From Opisthocomus hoazin (lineage: Eukaryota; Chordata; Aves; Opisthocomiformes; Opisthocomidae), in contig NC_134421.1 of NCBI RefSeq assembly GCF_030867145.1, positions 23,815,979 through 23,879,978 of the forward strand: a stretch of 64,000 nucleotides of DNA, written 5' to 3'. Positions 1 to 11,235 of this stretch are shown here, piece after piece. Each line of letters opens with the position of its first letter. Position 1 is the first letter of the stretch. Under the pieces are notes generated by a model. It saw nothing but the letters and a program-made list of their open reading frames with translations. It was not told where the DNA came from and did not search any database. The position numbers were made by a program, and so were the translations under genes.

Positions 1-3000
1 TAAATTTATTAGGTAGATTCAAAGTAGTTCAATATACTAAGATTTTCAGAAGTGATTAGTAGGTGTTGGTGCCTGGCTGTTTTCTGTGTCCATCCTCCAG
101 TGCGTTATGCAATACCTGATTTTCAAAAACCGCTCTTTGAAAGTCTTATTGAAAATCGGACCTATTAGAGATATTTTGGAAAACTGTTAGTCACTTTTCC
201 AAATCTTGATTTAGATCTTTAATGTTTTGGGCAACTGGTGTATTATGACAGATGAAGGTGAGTCAAGAAATTCAGTGGCTAAATTTTGAAATGATGTAAA
301 TCACAGGATGCTGCAATTTCAGTAAGATGGTATGATTTATGTCTCCTGGGGATGTGTCCCAGCATGCTCATAAATTAATCTATTATGTATGCAGATCTAA
401 AAAAAAACCTAATAAAAAAAACTAAAGTGAGACAAATAAATGAAAACCTGGAATATTATTAATCAAAATATAGTTTAACTTTTATTCAGTTGAAACACAA
501 TGGATGTGTGTGTTATCCTCTAAATTAAAATGTAGCTGGTCTTTTTGGAACAGAAGGTTTCTGCAGGAACATAGTATGGAACAAAGAAATAACTGAAAAA
601 CATATTGTAAAGAAGGAAATAAAACAATGAATAACATAGAAAAAGAATAGCCTTCATTTTTTCTGATCACCAACAGAGTAAACATTCCATTGTGATTCAG
701 TACGTGAAGGAATTGCCATCCCATTAGAAGGTTTTACATGTAGAATTAAACTCTGTTTTGTTTAGAAAACCTCACTGTGTTTGTTCCAGGTAGACTATGG
801 AAAATTACTGTTGAGGAACATCAGTGCAATTACTTGGTCAGAGCAATTCTTTCAAGAGCTTATTTACAAGAATAAAAGTAGAATATGCTTTGAATAGTAG
901 TCAAAAGAAAGGCCATATCTCTTTAGTGGTGTGTTAAAATGAATGACTCTTCAAATGCCTAATGAAATGCAACAGATATTTTAAAGACTGTTCCCTGAAG
1001 AACAACTGTAACCTGGAAGTATTTAATGGCTGATGATCCTAATTCCAAGTTATCTTCAAAGTGGAAGAAATCTGATTTTATACTGATATAAAAAGATTTT
1101 AAAAATATTCAAGACTTTTTTTTTTTTTAATTCTGAGCCATGATAGTGTGAAAATGAATTTAAAAGCTTACTGCTGCCCTGTCTCATGAACTTCGATTTG
1201 CCCTTCTTGAAGAGGCTTTTATTCTACTTTTCCATGTCTTCAAATCAGGTAAAATTTGTGTACAGTGTAGTGTTCTTATGATCAATTCTGCATCCTGAAT
1301 GCTAGATATCGTCTGTACTATTTGGACTCTGCTGCCACGTCATTATTTTTATTTATTATGTTTTTAAATTGACTTAAATGCAGTCACTTACTTCAAAGGT
1401 TCAAAAGTTATGAAAGCACATCCTTTTCATTTGAACCCCACAGGGCACAGCCTGTTTAGACAGAGCTGGTTCTCATATAACTCATCACGATCCACCTTAA
1501 GATTCTCAAACGTTCCTCTCTATAGTGAGGTCACATAATCCAAACAAAACTGGTAAGTTGTGTGATGCCATTGCTTGTATCTTCAAAGTCACTTTTGTAT
1601 ATTTAGTTGTAGTTAGAAATTATTATTTCCTCAGAGACACAGATAAAAACCCTACTGTAAATGTCCTTTTTTTTAGGATTTTCCTCAGTAATACAGTCAC
1701 TAGCTCCCCCGAAAAAGTTTACTCTCTATGATGACTTAACTGGAAATCAAGGATGACCTGGCTATTCACAAGTTTTTCATAATCTGGGAATAAGTTGCAC
1801 AGGATGTGTCTCATTTTGAATGCTGGTTCATAACCCCTGACTAACAGAGGACATGCAAGGAGAATAGTTCCAGCATTTGCATGAATTACTGTCATCCTTT
1901 TCTAGGGCATTGTGTAATCCAGCTGGGATGACGAGGCTTATCCAGAACAGTATCTAAGGGCCATCAAGATGAGAATTAAGGTTTGGACCTTGAAAATGGT
2001 TGGGCTCCGAATCAAGATACTGCAAAATACAAAGAAAGGCCAAAATCTGATTAAACAGCTGCTCACTTGAAATTTCATCTCCTCTTAACCTAAAGTAATC
2101 TGCTCCCCTCTCCAGCCATCACTCGCTTTTTCATGGCTCACACTCCCAGAGTGACAATCTTTCCTGGGAAAGTCTCTTCCACAGGGAGTTGTAGCCTCCT
2201 GGTTACTTTGGTGAGGTGCATCTGCCAGTACACTCTTTACTTCATGTAAGAGACTTTCTGGAGGACAGGAGACTGCTGACACTCGCACAGAAGCCAGGCA
2301 GGAACAAAATCTAAAGCTGTCTGTCACTGAAACAGAGCAAATGGAGCACCTGAGTAGTGAAAGAGAGGTATATCTGTGTGTACCATAGCAAATGTTTTTG
2401 CATAAGTTTTCTTCACCATTAATGAAAGGTGAGTAGGTAAAGTCAGAGTGAGGTTCTGGGGTCTTTGGTCCACGATCACTTTTGCTTTTCCCTCACTCGT
2501 TGTTTGTAGGATGGCTTGGAGCTGGGAGGACTCATACAAAGTCTAGTTTTTCCTATTCTGCATTTTTGAGGGTGAGGGTAATAGTGATCACAAAATATAT
2601 GTCTACACTACAAAAGTGTGAGGAATAGTTAGGACAGGCTTCCTCCTCAAGTGTGGGAATTAAGCTCAGGGCATTTGAAATCATAGTGAGTAGGAAGCCT
2701 ACATTGATATATGATTAGCTCCTGCAGCTGCTGGATACATCTAAACAAAACAATTTGATTCGAGAGAGATCAGAAATGCCAGGAGAAAGGAAAGCCAGTG
2801 TTGAGTACAGGAACAGATTTGACTTTCCAAAGAAAATAGGCCAAAGTAAAGGACATGATCACATCATACTTCAGCTGAGGATAATCTGAATTTGTTTGCT
2901 AGAGTGACCCATAGACCCCACAGAGTTCCTTCAGAAGAGAGCAGGGAGATGACTGTGAGGGGTACACAGTACATGCTCTTGCAGAGTGGGAAAGGGAGAG

Positions 3001-3290
3001 AAGGGGAGACAGACAGTGATGGAAGAGACTATTCCTCCAAAGAGGAGGCTCTCTCTTTTGAAGTTTGGTTGCATTTTGTTCAGTTATACAAGAAGCACTT
3101 TCACAACTGCAGAAAAATGCCACTGGTAGCACACATCCAAAATCTGACACATTGGTCCTTCTGATCTGTAGAAAAGTCAAGAAGTTCAGGACTATCACTT
3201 CTGAGGTCACAGAGCACTGAAGGAAGTTTTGATACTCAGAATATCCAGAAATTATATTTCTTTCTCTTTAGCTACCTTGTCAGGCTGTGC
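1..3290. other. intergenic DNA upstream of DCN, no gene recognised
   Basis: AT-rich unique-looking DNA with several poly-A or poly-T runs, for example near 400-420 and 1118-1130. Open frames here are short (up to about 100 codons), occur on both strands over the same bases, and resemble no protein I know. No repeat family was recognised. Confidence 0.6.
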
Positions 3291-3343
3291 CTGGGTCAAT
3301 ATTTACCTGGATCAATGTTTACTAAGCTTGGGTCAATGTTTAC
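3291..3343 (+). repeat. three imperfect 16-17 bp repeats with forkhead-like cores
   Basis: Three near-copies of a unit reading CTGGGTCAATRTTTAC lie at 3291-3306, 3307-3322 and 3327-3343. The first two abut and the third follows a 4-bp gap. Each ends in TATTTAC or TGTTTAC, the reverse complement of the forkhead core GTAAAYA. The repeat is seen directly; a role as a forkhead-responsive element for DCN, about 3.6 kb downstream, is inference. Confidence 0.55.
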
Positions 3344-3899
3344 TTGCATTTTTAGTAGAGGAACACCATCGCTATGGAAAGGAACAGTTTACTACAGGTG
3401 ATTGGAAGAAATTATTGTGCATAGCATAGAAAGGAGAGGAGAGACAGGCAGTAGTATATTAGCGAATGTAGAAGATGCCATGCTAGGGAGGTAGTAAAGC
3501 CCAAGCATGAGGCATAAAGATGGAGAAGGTGGAGAGGGCCACTGAGAGGCAGCCATACGGGGGATCTGGTTTCAGCCCTTCCTGGTGGGGACTGGCACTT
3601 ACCTAGCTGCTTCATTAGGACTTTGAGGCAGATTTCCCTGCCTCTCTTCCTTACCACAGCAACCACAACAACGCTAACCAGTCTTTGATCATCAAAGCTG
3701 GGATCTATTAGAAGGCAGACCAAGAAAAATGTGTTTTTCTGTTACGGAAACTTAGAACAAGGAAGAACCTGAATCTTTGGGCCACCATGTTCCTGCAGGA
3801 CAGATCCTGTCCTCCTCCTTTGATTTTATTCCAGGAACAATTTGGATTGTAATAAATGCTACCTTTTTTTTCCCAAGTTCCCTAAAAAAAGCCTTTCTA

Positions 3900-4200
3900 T
3901 CCACCCCTCAAGGGGCAGATTATGCCAGCTCCCTGTTCTTCTGTCTGCAACCTGTGCCAGCAGCACTGCGTGCCCGCTGGACGTGCCCCTTTCCGAGCGC
4001 ATTTCCACGCTCCAGAAGCTCTTCCCCCAGGGTGTGTTTGCTCCTTACAGGGCAGCTGCTCACCTCCTTCCTGCGGAGACTTCCACCGGACCCAGGCAGA
4101 GCCATCAACAACAAGCAGGCAGGCAGGCGGGCAGGCAGGCAGGCAGGCTTCCGGTCTTCTCTTCCACCGCTGCCCTTGGAAAGGTCTACAAAACAAACTG
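3900..4200. other. GC-richer block upstream of DCN with a CAGG microsatellite
   Basis: This block of about 300 bp is clearly richer in G and C than its surroundings and has a small cluster of CpGs at about 3968-4010. A (CAGG)n run lies inside it. Several frames are open on both strands, as expected from base composition, and none resembles a known protein. It could be a degenerate repeat, a small regulatory element or an undetected 5' exon; nothing decides between these. Confidence 0.35.
4115..4149 (+). repeat. (CAGG)n tetranucleotide microsatellite
   Basis: About eight to nine units of CAGG with one CGGG variant, within the GC-richer block upstream of DCN. Confidence 0.85.
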
Positions 4201-6590
4201 TAAGCAGATGAAGCAGATGCTATGCATCAAAATTTAATAAAAAGACTGTTATATAAATAAAATTAACATGCAGTTGCCTGTAACTTTCTGGGAATCAGTA
4301 TTTGGAGCAGCATGTAGCCCAATGAGTTTGTTAAATCAAAGTGATAAAGTCATACAGAAACCAAGGTTGTTTTAATCATATTTTTTTTATATTGACTAAG
4401 CTGTAGTCAAAGTAGGTCAGACTGGGAAGGAGAGCTTATCAATGCTAGGGCCTGCATATAGTCATGGGCTTTAAAACTGCATAATGACTTAATATTGTTG
4501 TCAAGTTGCTTTTTTTTACAAGTTGTTTATCTTCTGAGTAATATAGCAGGGGGCAAAGAGTGGGGTTAAAGGAATACTTGTATCAGAAAGGATCCCACAT
4601 TCCCATAAAAGCACACAAATGTCTCAAAACAATTAATAGGGTACTGTACCAATATTCAGTGTCCTAAGCCCTCTCCCATTCAGTTGCTCAGTCCTCCACG
4701 TACTCCTCTTTGCAGTTCAGGAGGGCTTGGATGCCTAACACATACCCCTTCTACCTCTGAGTACCGACAGGCAGCATAAATGTTTTCATAATTCCTGAAG
4801 GTGGTAACATCTCTTCCCCTCTGAGTTTCTTAGGATGGGCTTTATTACAGAAAGAGTAGGAAAATTCTTCCTCTGTGGGCAGCAGTTCATCTGCAGGAAG
4901 ACTGGGAGCCCCCAGTCCACCAAGCAGGCACCCTGTGCTCCACCTGTTCCCACCTTGAACTTCATGTTTTTGTTTGACTCTCCCTAATGACTAAGACAAA
5001 GAAGAAGGAGAGGTGGCTGTCCGTCCCCTCCTGAGCCATGAAACAGATGACTAAGCTACTAAATTATAACACCTTTCAACCCCATAACATATAGCAGAAC
5101 AAACGTAGTATAATTTTACCAGGAAAGGATATGAATGGCTTTTGTGAAGTAAACTGACAAGTTTACCCTGACCTGTTCCTCATCAAAATCTTGCTTTGAA
5201 ATGTTTTTAAACACCAGATGCAGCTGGTGACCAGGGTTCAAATAACTGACATTACTAAGATGCAGCCAAGATTTCCACAAGCCTCATGGCGACACTTCTG
5301 GACAAAGATAAGACTTTGTTGTAAGCATGAAAGCTTGGAACACCACTAATCATATGTAGAAAAATGTCACAACAAAAAACATTAGCAGTCTTGAATCCAG
5401 TGGAGAGGCAGACTAGGGGTGAATAAATGATCCTTAACTTTTAGAGTGAACTATATGAAGAAGTTGTAATGTAAGATGTCTGATTCCACTTTTGTGCTAC
5501 ACTGACCAGAAGTAGCAGACAATTATTCTACCATGTTTTCTTCCACTGAAGGAGAACAATTATAAGAGCTGTTTTAATGGCTCTTCTTGAAATTAAATGA
5601 AGAGCATAGCTAAATTTTCAAGAGTTTATTGTGTTTCTAAAAATTCAGACTTTTTTTAAACATGATTTCACATTTTCCAGGCTTTAATTCGGATTTGCAC
5701 CTGGTCTTAGCCTAAGGGCAGAAGTAAAAGGATACAAGTCAAAACACAGAGGCACAACCCTCCAGTATTCAGATAGGAAAGCTAACAGCACAGGGAAGCT
5801 ACGCGTGTTCACAATGTGTTTGGATTACTAAACAAATAGTAGTTATTGTATTTGCTCTCCTTTCAGTTTGCTAGACTTTTAAAATTGTGAAGGAATAGAG
5901 AAACTGCATTTTAGCCTCCACTGGTATTTGCCAGAAATTACTAAAATAAAATATAAATCTGAACAATAAGACAGATACATTTTTCCTTTCATGCTTTAAA
6001 AAATCTCCACTGTCTCTTAAAAATCTGAAAAAAGAACCTCAAACCCACCCCCAAAAATAGTTAAAGCTAATTTCCCCTCTGCTTTGCTGTCCTGGTGAGA
6101 AAGCAGTAAAAAAAAAGAGCAAAGTTTATATAAAGCAGTTCTAACCACAAATGTTAGAATCGTTCTACTAATGAAAACATGATTTTCATATACATCAAAA
6201 ACATGCTGTAGTTTGAAGAAATATGTAAAAACTCTATTATTAGACAGGATAATAGTGTATTACACTATATACTGCTTGGTTTGACAATGATTATAGCATA
6301 AGCAAAGGCAGGTTGATATCTGTTTAAATAGTTTTACCTAAAGCTACCCCTTTTTTCTGATATTAATCTCCACTTTGACTAACTCCAAGATTAATTTTAT
6401 ATCATTTCCTTGAATTACAAATGCTATAAACAAGAGGAACAGTGAAACATTTTCCTCAGTAATGAGACAGAAAAAAAAGCATAGTTAAAACCAAGAAAAC
6501 TTTCCTAAATATGTGTTTTAGAGACATAAATAAAATAAGTAAGATGAATTATAGCTAAGCATCTGTCTTATAGCATACAAGTAGTCTGGG
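4200..6590. other. intergenic DNA upstream of DCN, nothing recognised
   Basis: AT-rich non-coding DNA with no convincing open frame, repeat family or RNA gene. An upstream alternative first exon of DCN, as mammals have, could lie here, but I cannot identify one. Confidence 0.5.
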
Positions 6591-6597
6591 ATTCTTA

Positions 6598-6652
6598 ACA
6601 GATGAAAAAGAAATAAAGCAAAAGAAAAAGGAGGAAAAGAAAGCAAAAGAGC
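6598..6652 (+). promoter_or_regulatory. purine-rich element in the DCN 5' flank
   Basis: About 55 bases of A and G with only a few T or C interruptions, roughly 230-280 bp upstream of exon 1. From memory, the human DCN proximal promoter has a homopurine/homopyrimidine element of about 150 bp, so this may be its shorter avian counterpart. The purine bias is seen directly; the functional link is inference. Confidence 0.35.
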
Positions 6653-6790
6653 TGATAAAGTTTCTGGCTACAATACAGGAGACATATCATTACCATATGA
6701 TCTAATGTGGGTGTCAGCCTGGATTGTGTTCATTGAGAGAAACCTTATTTTTTAACTGTGCTATGGAATAGAAGCAGGAGGGTTTTCCAC

Positions 6791-6880
6791 CAAGTGACAG
6801 TCACTGAGCTGAACTTACCCCCTCCTCCTTTCCACACCTGCAAAGACTTTTGCCTGGGTTGAATATTTAGTTTAATTACA
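6791..6880 (+). promoter_or_regulatory. DCN: probable DCN proximal promoter
   Basis: This segment lies directly before the recognised part of non-coding exon 1. It holds a perfect 5-bp-arm palindrome around TGACAGTCA (6794-6804), a pyrimidine tract (6818-6833), an E-box CACCTG (6835-6840) and a TATA-like TATTTA (6864-6869). The transcription start cannot be fixed from sequence. If TATTTA works as a TATA box, the start would fall near 6890-6900, later than the upstream end of the conserved-looking exon sequence. Confidence 0.45.
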
Positions 6881-6923
6881 TCTCAGCTTTGAGAGCTCCT
6901 GTTGCAAATCCCTGGATTAAAAG
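6881..6923 (+). other. DCN: DCN exon 1, non-coding 5' UTR (5' end uncertain)
   Basis: The stretch ends in GGATTAAAAG followed by a good donor, GTATGG, at 6924. The sequence from CTCAGCTTTGAGAGC through GGATTAAAAG closely matches what I recall of the 5' UTR of mammalian decorin mRNA just before the exon 1-2 junction. Splicing from 6923 to 11003 gives AAAG joined to GTTC, as in the human message recalled. No coding sequence is present. The upstream boundary is only the start of recognisable similarity and is not a mapped transcription start. Confidence 0.7.
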
Positions 6924-9900
6924 GTATGGTTTTCAGTAATTCTCCTGAACTATGCTGCACTAATAAAACTTCAGGCAAGTCTACGGCAAGAACTAGCTGA
7001 ATTTTAAGAGAAGCAAGGAAAAAATCCTACTAAATGTTTAGCAATGTTAAGTTTTGTGTCCAGCACTTTTGTTTCTTGGGAGCATGAGAATGCATTCTCA
7101 AGGACTGTGCAGATTTCCTAGTGTTTATGTGAGTGTTCTGTCTCTTGTTTTGATTTGTATAAGCACTGCTATAGTCCTTTCTTTTTCCTTACTGTAAACT
7201 TTTGCAGCAGTATATTCTCTGTTTGCAGTCCAGTGTTTAGAATCGGTGATGTAGTGAGTGTAAAAAATGCATGAGTTCTTACATTTCTGTTTGAAACTGC
7301 ACTCTGTGTTTTCTTTTTTCTTCCTATTTCTTCATGTATATTCCAAACATTAATGAATATAATTTCACTTTCAGAGAAAAAGTACATGGTAGTTAGTTAA
7401 ACGGGCTCAGTGTATGCCTTTGTAATGTTAGAAAGTGCTATGTTAGAGTGTACAAACAAGGGACTCGCATTCGAAGAAGGTTCCTATGAATGAAATAGTA
7501 GAAAAGAAAAATCCTGGAGCTAAAACTCCTGTTTAACAGAGTTTTAATCTCTTTAGAACTTCAAACTCCTGTGTTTGTACATGTAGACTTTATTACACAA
7601 AATGGGTAAAACAGATAATGTAGGGAATATTTTTTGAAACTTCGTATATTTTTTAATTTGTTTGTGGTGGGATTTTGAGACATTTCTGACGCTAGGAGAA
7701 CTAATATTTAAAACTTAATATTAAAGTACACTGACAAGAAGACCACCAATACAGTGGTGACGTGAACTGATGAAGCATATTTCCAGTGGTATTTTAAACT
7801 GAAATGTGGCCAAGTCTATGGTATAGTTTCCTCTGTTTGTGGAAAAGTCTTCCTCATTGTAAACACATAATTAAAGCAAATGTAAACAGTTATGTCCTCC
7901 AGACATAAATATTGTGTCACAGACCTTTAAGAATTCAGATTTTTTTCCCCTCACTACTTTTTTGTAAGTGAAATGCAAACATTTCTTACTAGTACAGTTT
8001 TGTATATATTTTTTTCTCTAACTGTTTATGTTCATTTACACATGCAAACAATAGGAGCAGATATGTGTGCCTGCAGTACGAATATGGATAAAGATATGCA
8101 GACACATATCTGTTCCTGTTTCCTGATTAATACGTAGCTTGTGTCTGCTATTTTCTCTGCTGTATCCTCAGATTAGATCCTTACTATCCTTTATTGTCCT
8201 ACAGTTTTCCTTTATATACAGGTCTTACTGATTTTATTATCATTTTCACAAAACAGGGACCAAAGGTAAAGGCCTACTACAAGGTTTAACTGAGATAAGT
8301 GAAGTCATCAATATTAAGGTGAAGAAGAAGCAAAGTGTGAAGAAACTTCCTAAGTGCCTTCACATTGTTTTGGGGTTTTTCTGAGGGGTAGTAATTTAAC
8401 TCCAGGATAAGACCCTGACTGTGCATTCTTGGGATGTGTGTGAAACGGTGTTTCAGCAGTAACCCTGGGGGGGGAATACAAGCAGTTTTAAATATTTAAA
8501 AATATTTTAAATATGCAAATATGTAAAAAAGAGCTGGAGAAGCGCTTTATAAAGTACTGACTTTCAGTGCCATGCCAGGGTTGTTGTGCAGCATTCCCAA
8601 TGTTTATTGATGTTAATGTGCATTCTGAAAAATATTTTCTGCAGGGGTAATGTTTTATTGATGATTTTCACAAGGCAGTTTATTACGATGAATGGTGACA
8701 ATTTAGAAAATTTGTCTTCCCATTTCAGACTATTAATTAATTACGTTGTTATTTTACAATAATTTGTACATAATAATGATTATTTCAAAAATCTTGTTCT
8801 AGATTAAACTGTGGTAAGAACTCACGACCGTGCATTAACACCACTTTTCTGTGACATCCTTACTGTCTTGTGTACTCTGCGTGCACCGTGGGGGTGTTGC
8901 TGCGGAAGGGACACAGCCCCAGTGTTGGTGGGGGGCCAGGGCAGGAGGGAGCGCAGGAGGATGGCCCACACGGGGACACAGCCTGCCCCTGCCACATGGC
9001 ACCAGTTTGCACAGTACTGAGTGGGACTAGCAGGACATGCTAAAATGCTCTGACCTTCTGCTTGACATTGGGGTCTGCAAAACCCCTCAGTGCAGGCAGT
9101 AGGTAGGATGTCTGCTCCAGGGACAGAAAATACTTTCAGGTCCAATTAAGAAACCAGCTACGTCTCTTAAAGAGGCAATAGAAATGTTGTTTTACTCTAT
9201 GTCACTTCGAAGTCTTTGGGACATCTGAAGATGTTATATACCTGTCTTCCAGTTAAGTAGACAACAGAAATGTAAACTATGATTTTAAAACACTAGCATA
9301 TTTTATAAGATAACCTTATCATCCTTTCAAGAATGAGCCCTAAAGGTTTCTGCAGGATTGCATTATTGGCTTCTGTAAGTAGAAATTCATAAAGGAAATT
9401 GAACCCAGGCATAATATATATTGTATCTGATTCCAAGCCTGTGTTTTTTATTTATTTATCTTTTTTTATACTAACCACTCCTGTTAGAGTACATGGATAT
9501 GATATTTTAGAAAGAGAGGCCTCAGTATACCACTCTCACCTAGCAGCAGCTGCCAATGTTAGTCATCTACCTGGTAGGTTCCGTATGTCAATGCAGAGAG
9601 GGAGACAGTCCTCCTCCTCTGCCTCTCCCCCAGTTTTCTCATCTTTCGATTAGTCAATATGGAGCTGAGAAATGCTATACCACGCCCCTAACTGCTAGAT
9701 AACTTTTGCTAGAAAAAAATTAATCCCAGCTAGTGCCCAGATAAGGCATTTCGGAAGTTACTGACCTGAAGAAGCAAGTGGATGTTTTTACTGTCATTGC
9801 AAAGAGCAACATCCATATTCAGGACTATGCCATCCATTTTAAGAAAAGGCTCCTAAATAAATTAGAAGTTTGCTTTTCTTCACTTGGGAACTTGAAGGCA

Positions 9901-11002
9901 GGTTTCTTCGTATCTTTTTTTGCAGGTTCTTTTTAGACCCATGAAGGTTTGTAAAAGATAAGCTTCCTTATATAAAATAAATATTAAAAGAAAATAATTT
10001 TCAGAAAATTAGCTGATCTGTACAGCCTTGATACAAATCCTGCAAACAGCTGTATTGTAATTTCTCCTTAGCATTCAGCAACACAGGTACAATGTACAAT
10101 GCATTGAAATGCATTTAGGCCTTGGTCCTGAGCACACATATTTAAGCAGTTTTCCTTGTTGATACTTATGGCAGTACACAGTTGCGTAGTTTCTCCTGAG
10201 CATGAAGGTCTGAAGAATGAGGCCCTGAAGTCCCATTACAAAGTGTGCTGACAATACTACGAGCATCAATTCGAATGCTTATGCAGTGCAAAAAAGGATT
10301 TTCAGGGTGTGTTGTTTATATCATAAAATCCCCTAAACAAAAATTTGGAAAGACAGTCAAGAATATTCAATATAACACAACATTGTATTCCATTTTATTG
10401 TGCTGTTTAAACTGGGAAAGAAGTATAGCTCATTTAAACAACTAAAGATCTTCCCCCCTCTCTCCACCCTGTTACTAGATCCTACTCTTTCTCAGTCAAT
10501 TTTACTAGGCTATAATTTAAAACACACAGCAAGCTGGCACTTTAAAAAAAAATTCTCAGGACATGAAATACTGCATTACAGTGAGTTTGGGAACCTCAGG
10601 TTTGTCCTCAGGGGACAAACTCATTGCTATGAAACAAATGCTAATGAAATCAAATAGACTGTTACGTTGGCAGAAAACAGACACGTGGAAAATGTGGCTT
10701 ATTGTGTTGACTGTTTTGCATAACAAAGTTGACAGCACTGCCTGTTCCTAATAAATATTACTCTAAATATGCAAACAGATGTGTTTACAGTTGCCTTTAA
10801 ACTGCTCTGTGAAAAAAAAAAGGCTATTGACAAGCAGTTACCAGACTCCTATCACATAACTGTCCTATTTTCATAATTCAGATTTCTTTTATTGAAAGGA
10901 ACAGTTATGCAATTGGTGGATATGTTGGACCTCCTTCAGCAGGAACTGTGCAGCTATGGGAAACTGCTACTTTTGCTGTAAATCTCCTGCTTTGATCCCT
11001 AG
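6924..11002 (+). other. DCN: DCN intron 1 (4,079 bp)
   Basis: The intron runs from donor GTATGG at 6924 to an acceptor ending in CCCTAG at 11001-11002. It is mostly AT-rich, with an AT-palindromic patch near 8485-8515 and a GC-richer patch near 8870-9010. Small open frames there show no recognisable product. No RNA gene or repeat family was identified. Confidence 0.65.
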
Positions 11003-11030
11003 GTTCTGCCCAGAGTGGATGAACTAAGCC
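11003..11030 (+). other. DCN: DCN 5' UTR within exon 2
   Basis: These 28 bases lie between the exon 2 acceptor (AG at 11001-11002) and the DCN start codon. They contain an upstream ATG at 11019 that is in frame with the main start but is stopped two codons later by TAA at 11025-11027. The only context clue for the main start is G at -3. Confidence 0.75.
11019..11027 (+). promoter_or_regulatory. DCN: two-codon upstream ORF (ATG AAC TAA)
   Basis: This minimal uORF encodes Met-Asn and stops, and the stop is separated from the DCN ATG by one codon, GCC. Its start has T at -3, a weak context, so leaky scanning or reinitiation could supply decorin translation. I recall that the human message has ATG AGA TAA ATC ATG at the same place, which would mean the arrangement is conserved with a different second codon. 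Confidence 0.6.
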
Positions 11031-11235
11031 ATGAGGCTGGCTCTTCTCTTCGTCCTACTGCTGCCAGCATGCTTGGCCACGCCATTCCACCAGCAAGGCC
11101 TCTTTGACTTTATGCTGGAGGATGAAGGGTCAGCCGATATGCCCCCGACGGATGATTCCATCACATCTGGGTTTGGACCAGTGTGCCCCTTCCGCTGCCA
11201 GTGCCATCTTCGTGTGGTGCAGTGCTCTGACCTAG
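11031..11235 (+). CDS. DCN: DCN exon 2, coding part (residues 1-68 and first base of 69)
   Basis: This part encodes the hydrophobic signal peptide, the propeptide ending FDFMLE, the mature N-terminus starting DEGSAD, and the cysteine cluster VCPFRCQC to CSDL. The propeptide cut after E30 matches the BMP1-type processing site known in mammals. S34 lies in EGSAD, not in a Ser-Gly pair; S46 begins SGFG. The exon ends in phase 1 before donor GTAAGC. The open frame runs into the intron to 11279, which is not coding. Confidence 0.96.

Noticed and set aside
2892..4237. Several overlapping open frames on both strands upstream of DCN
   Set aside because: Mutually overlapping in different frames, no recognisable product, explained by local GC content and the CAGG repeat.
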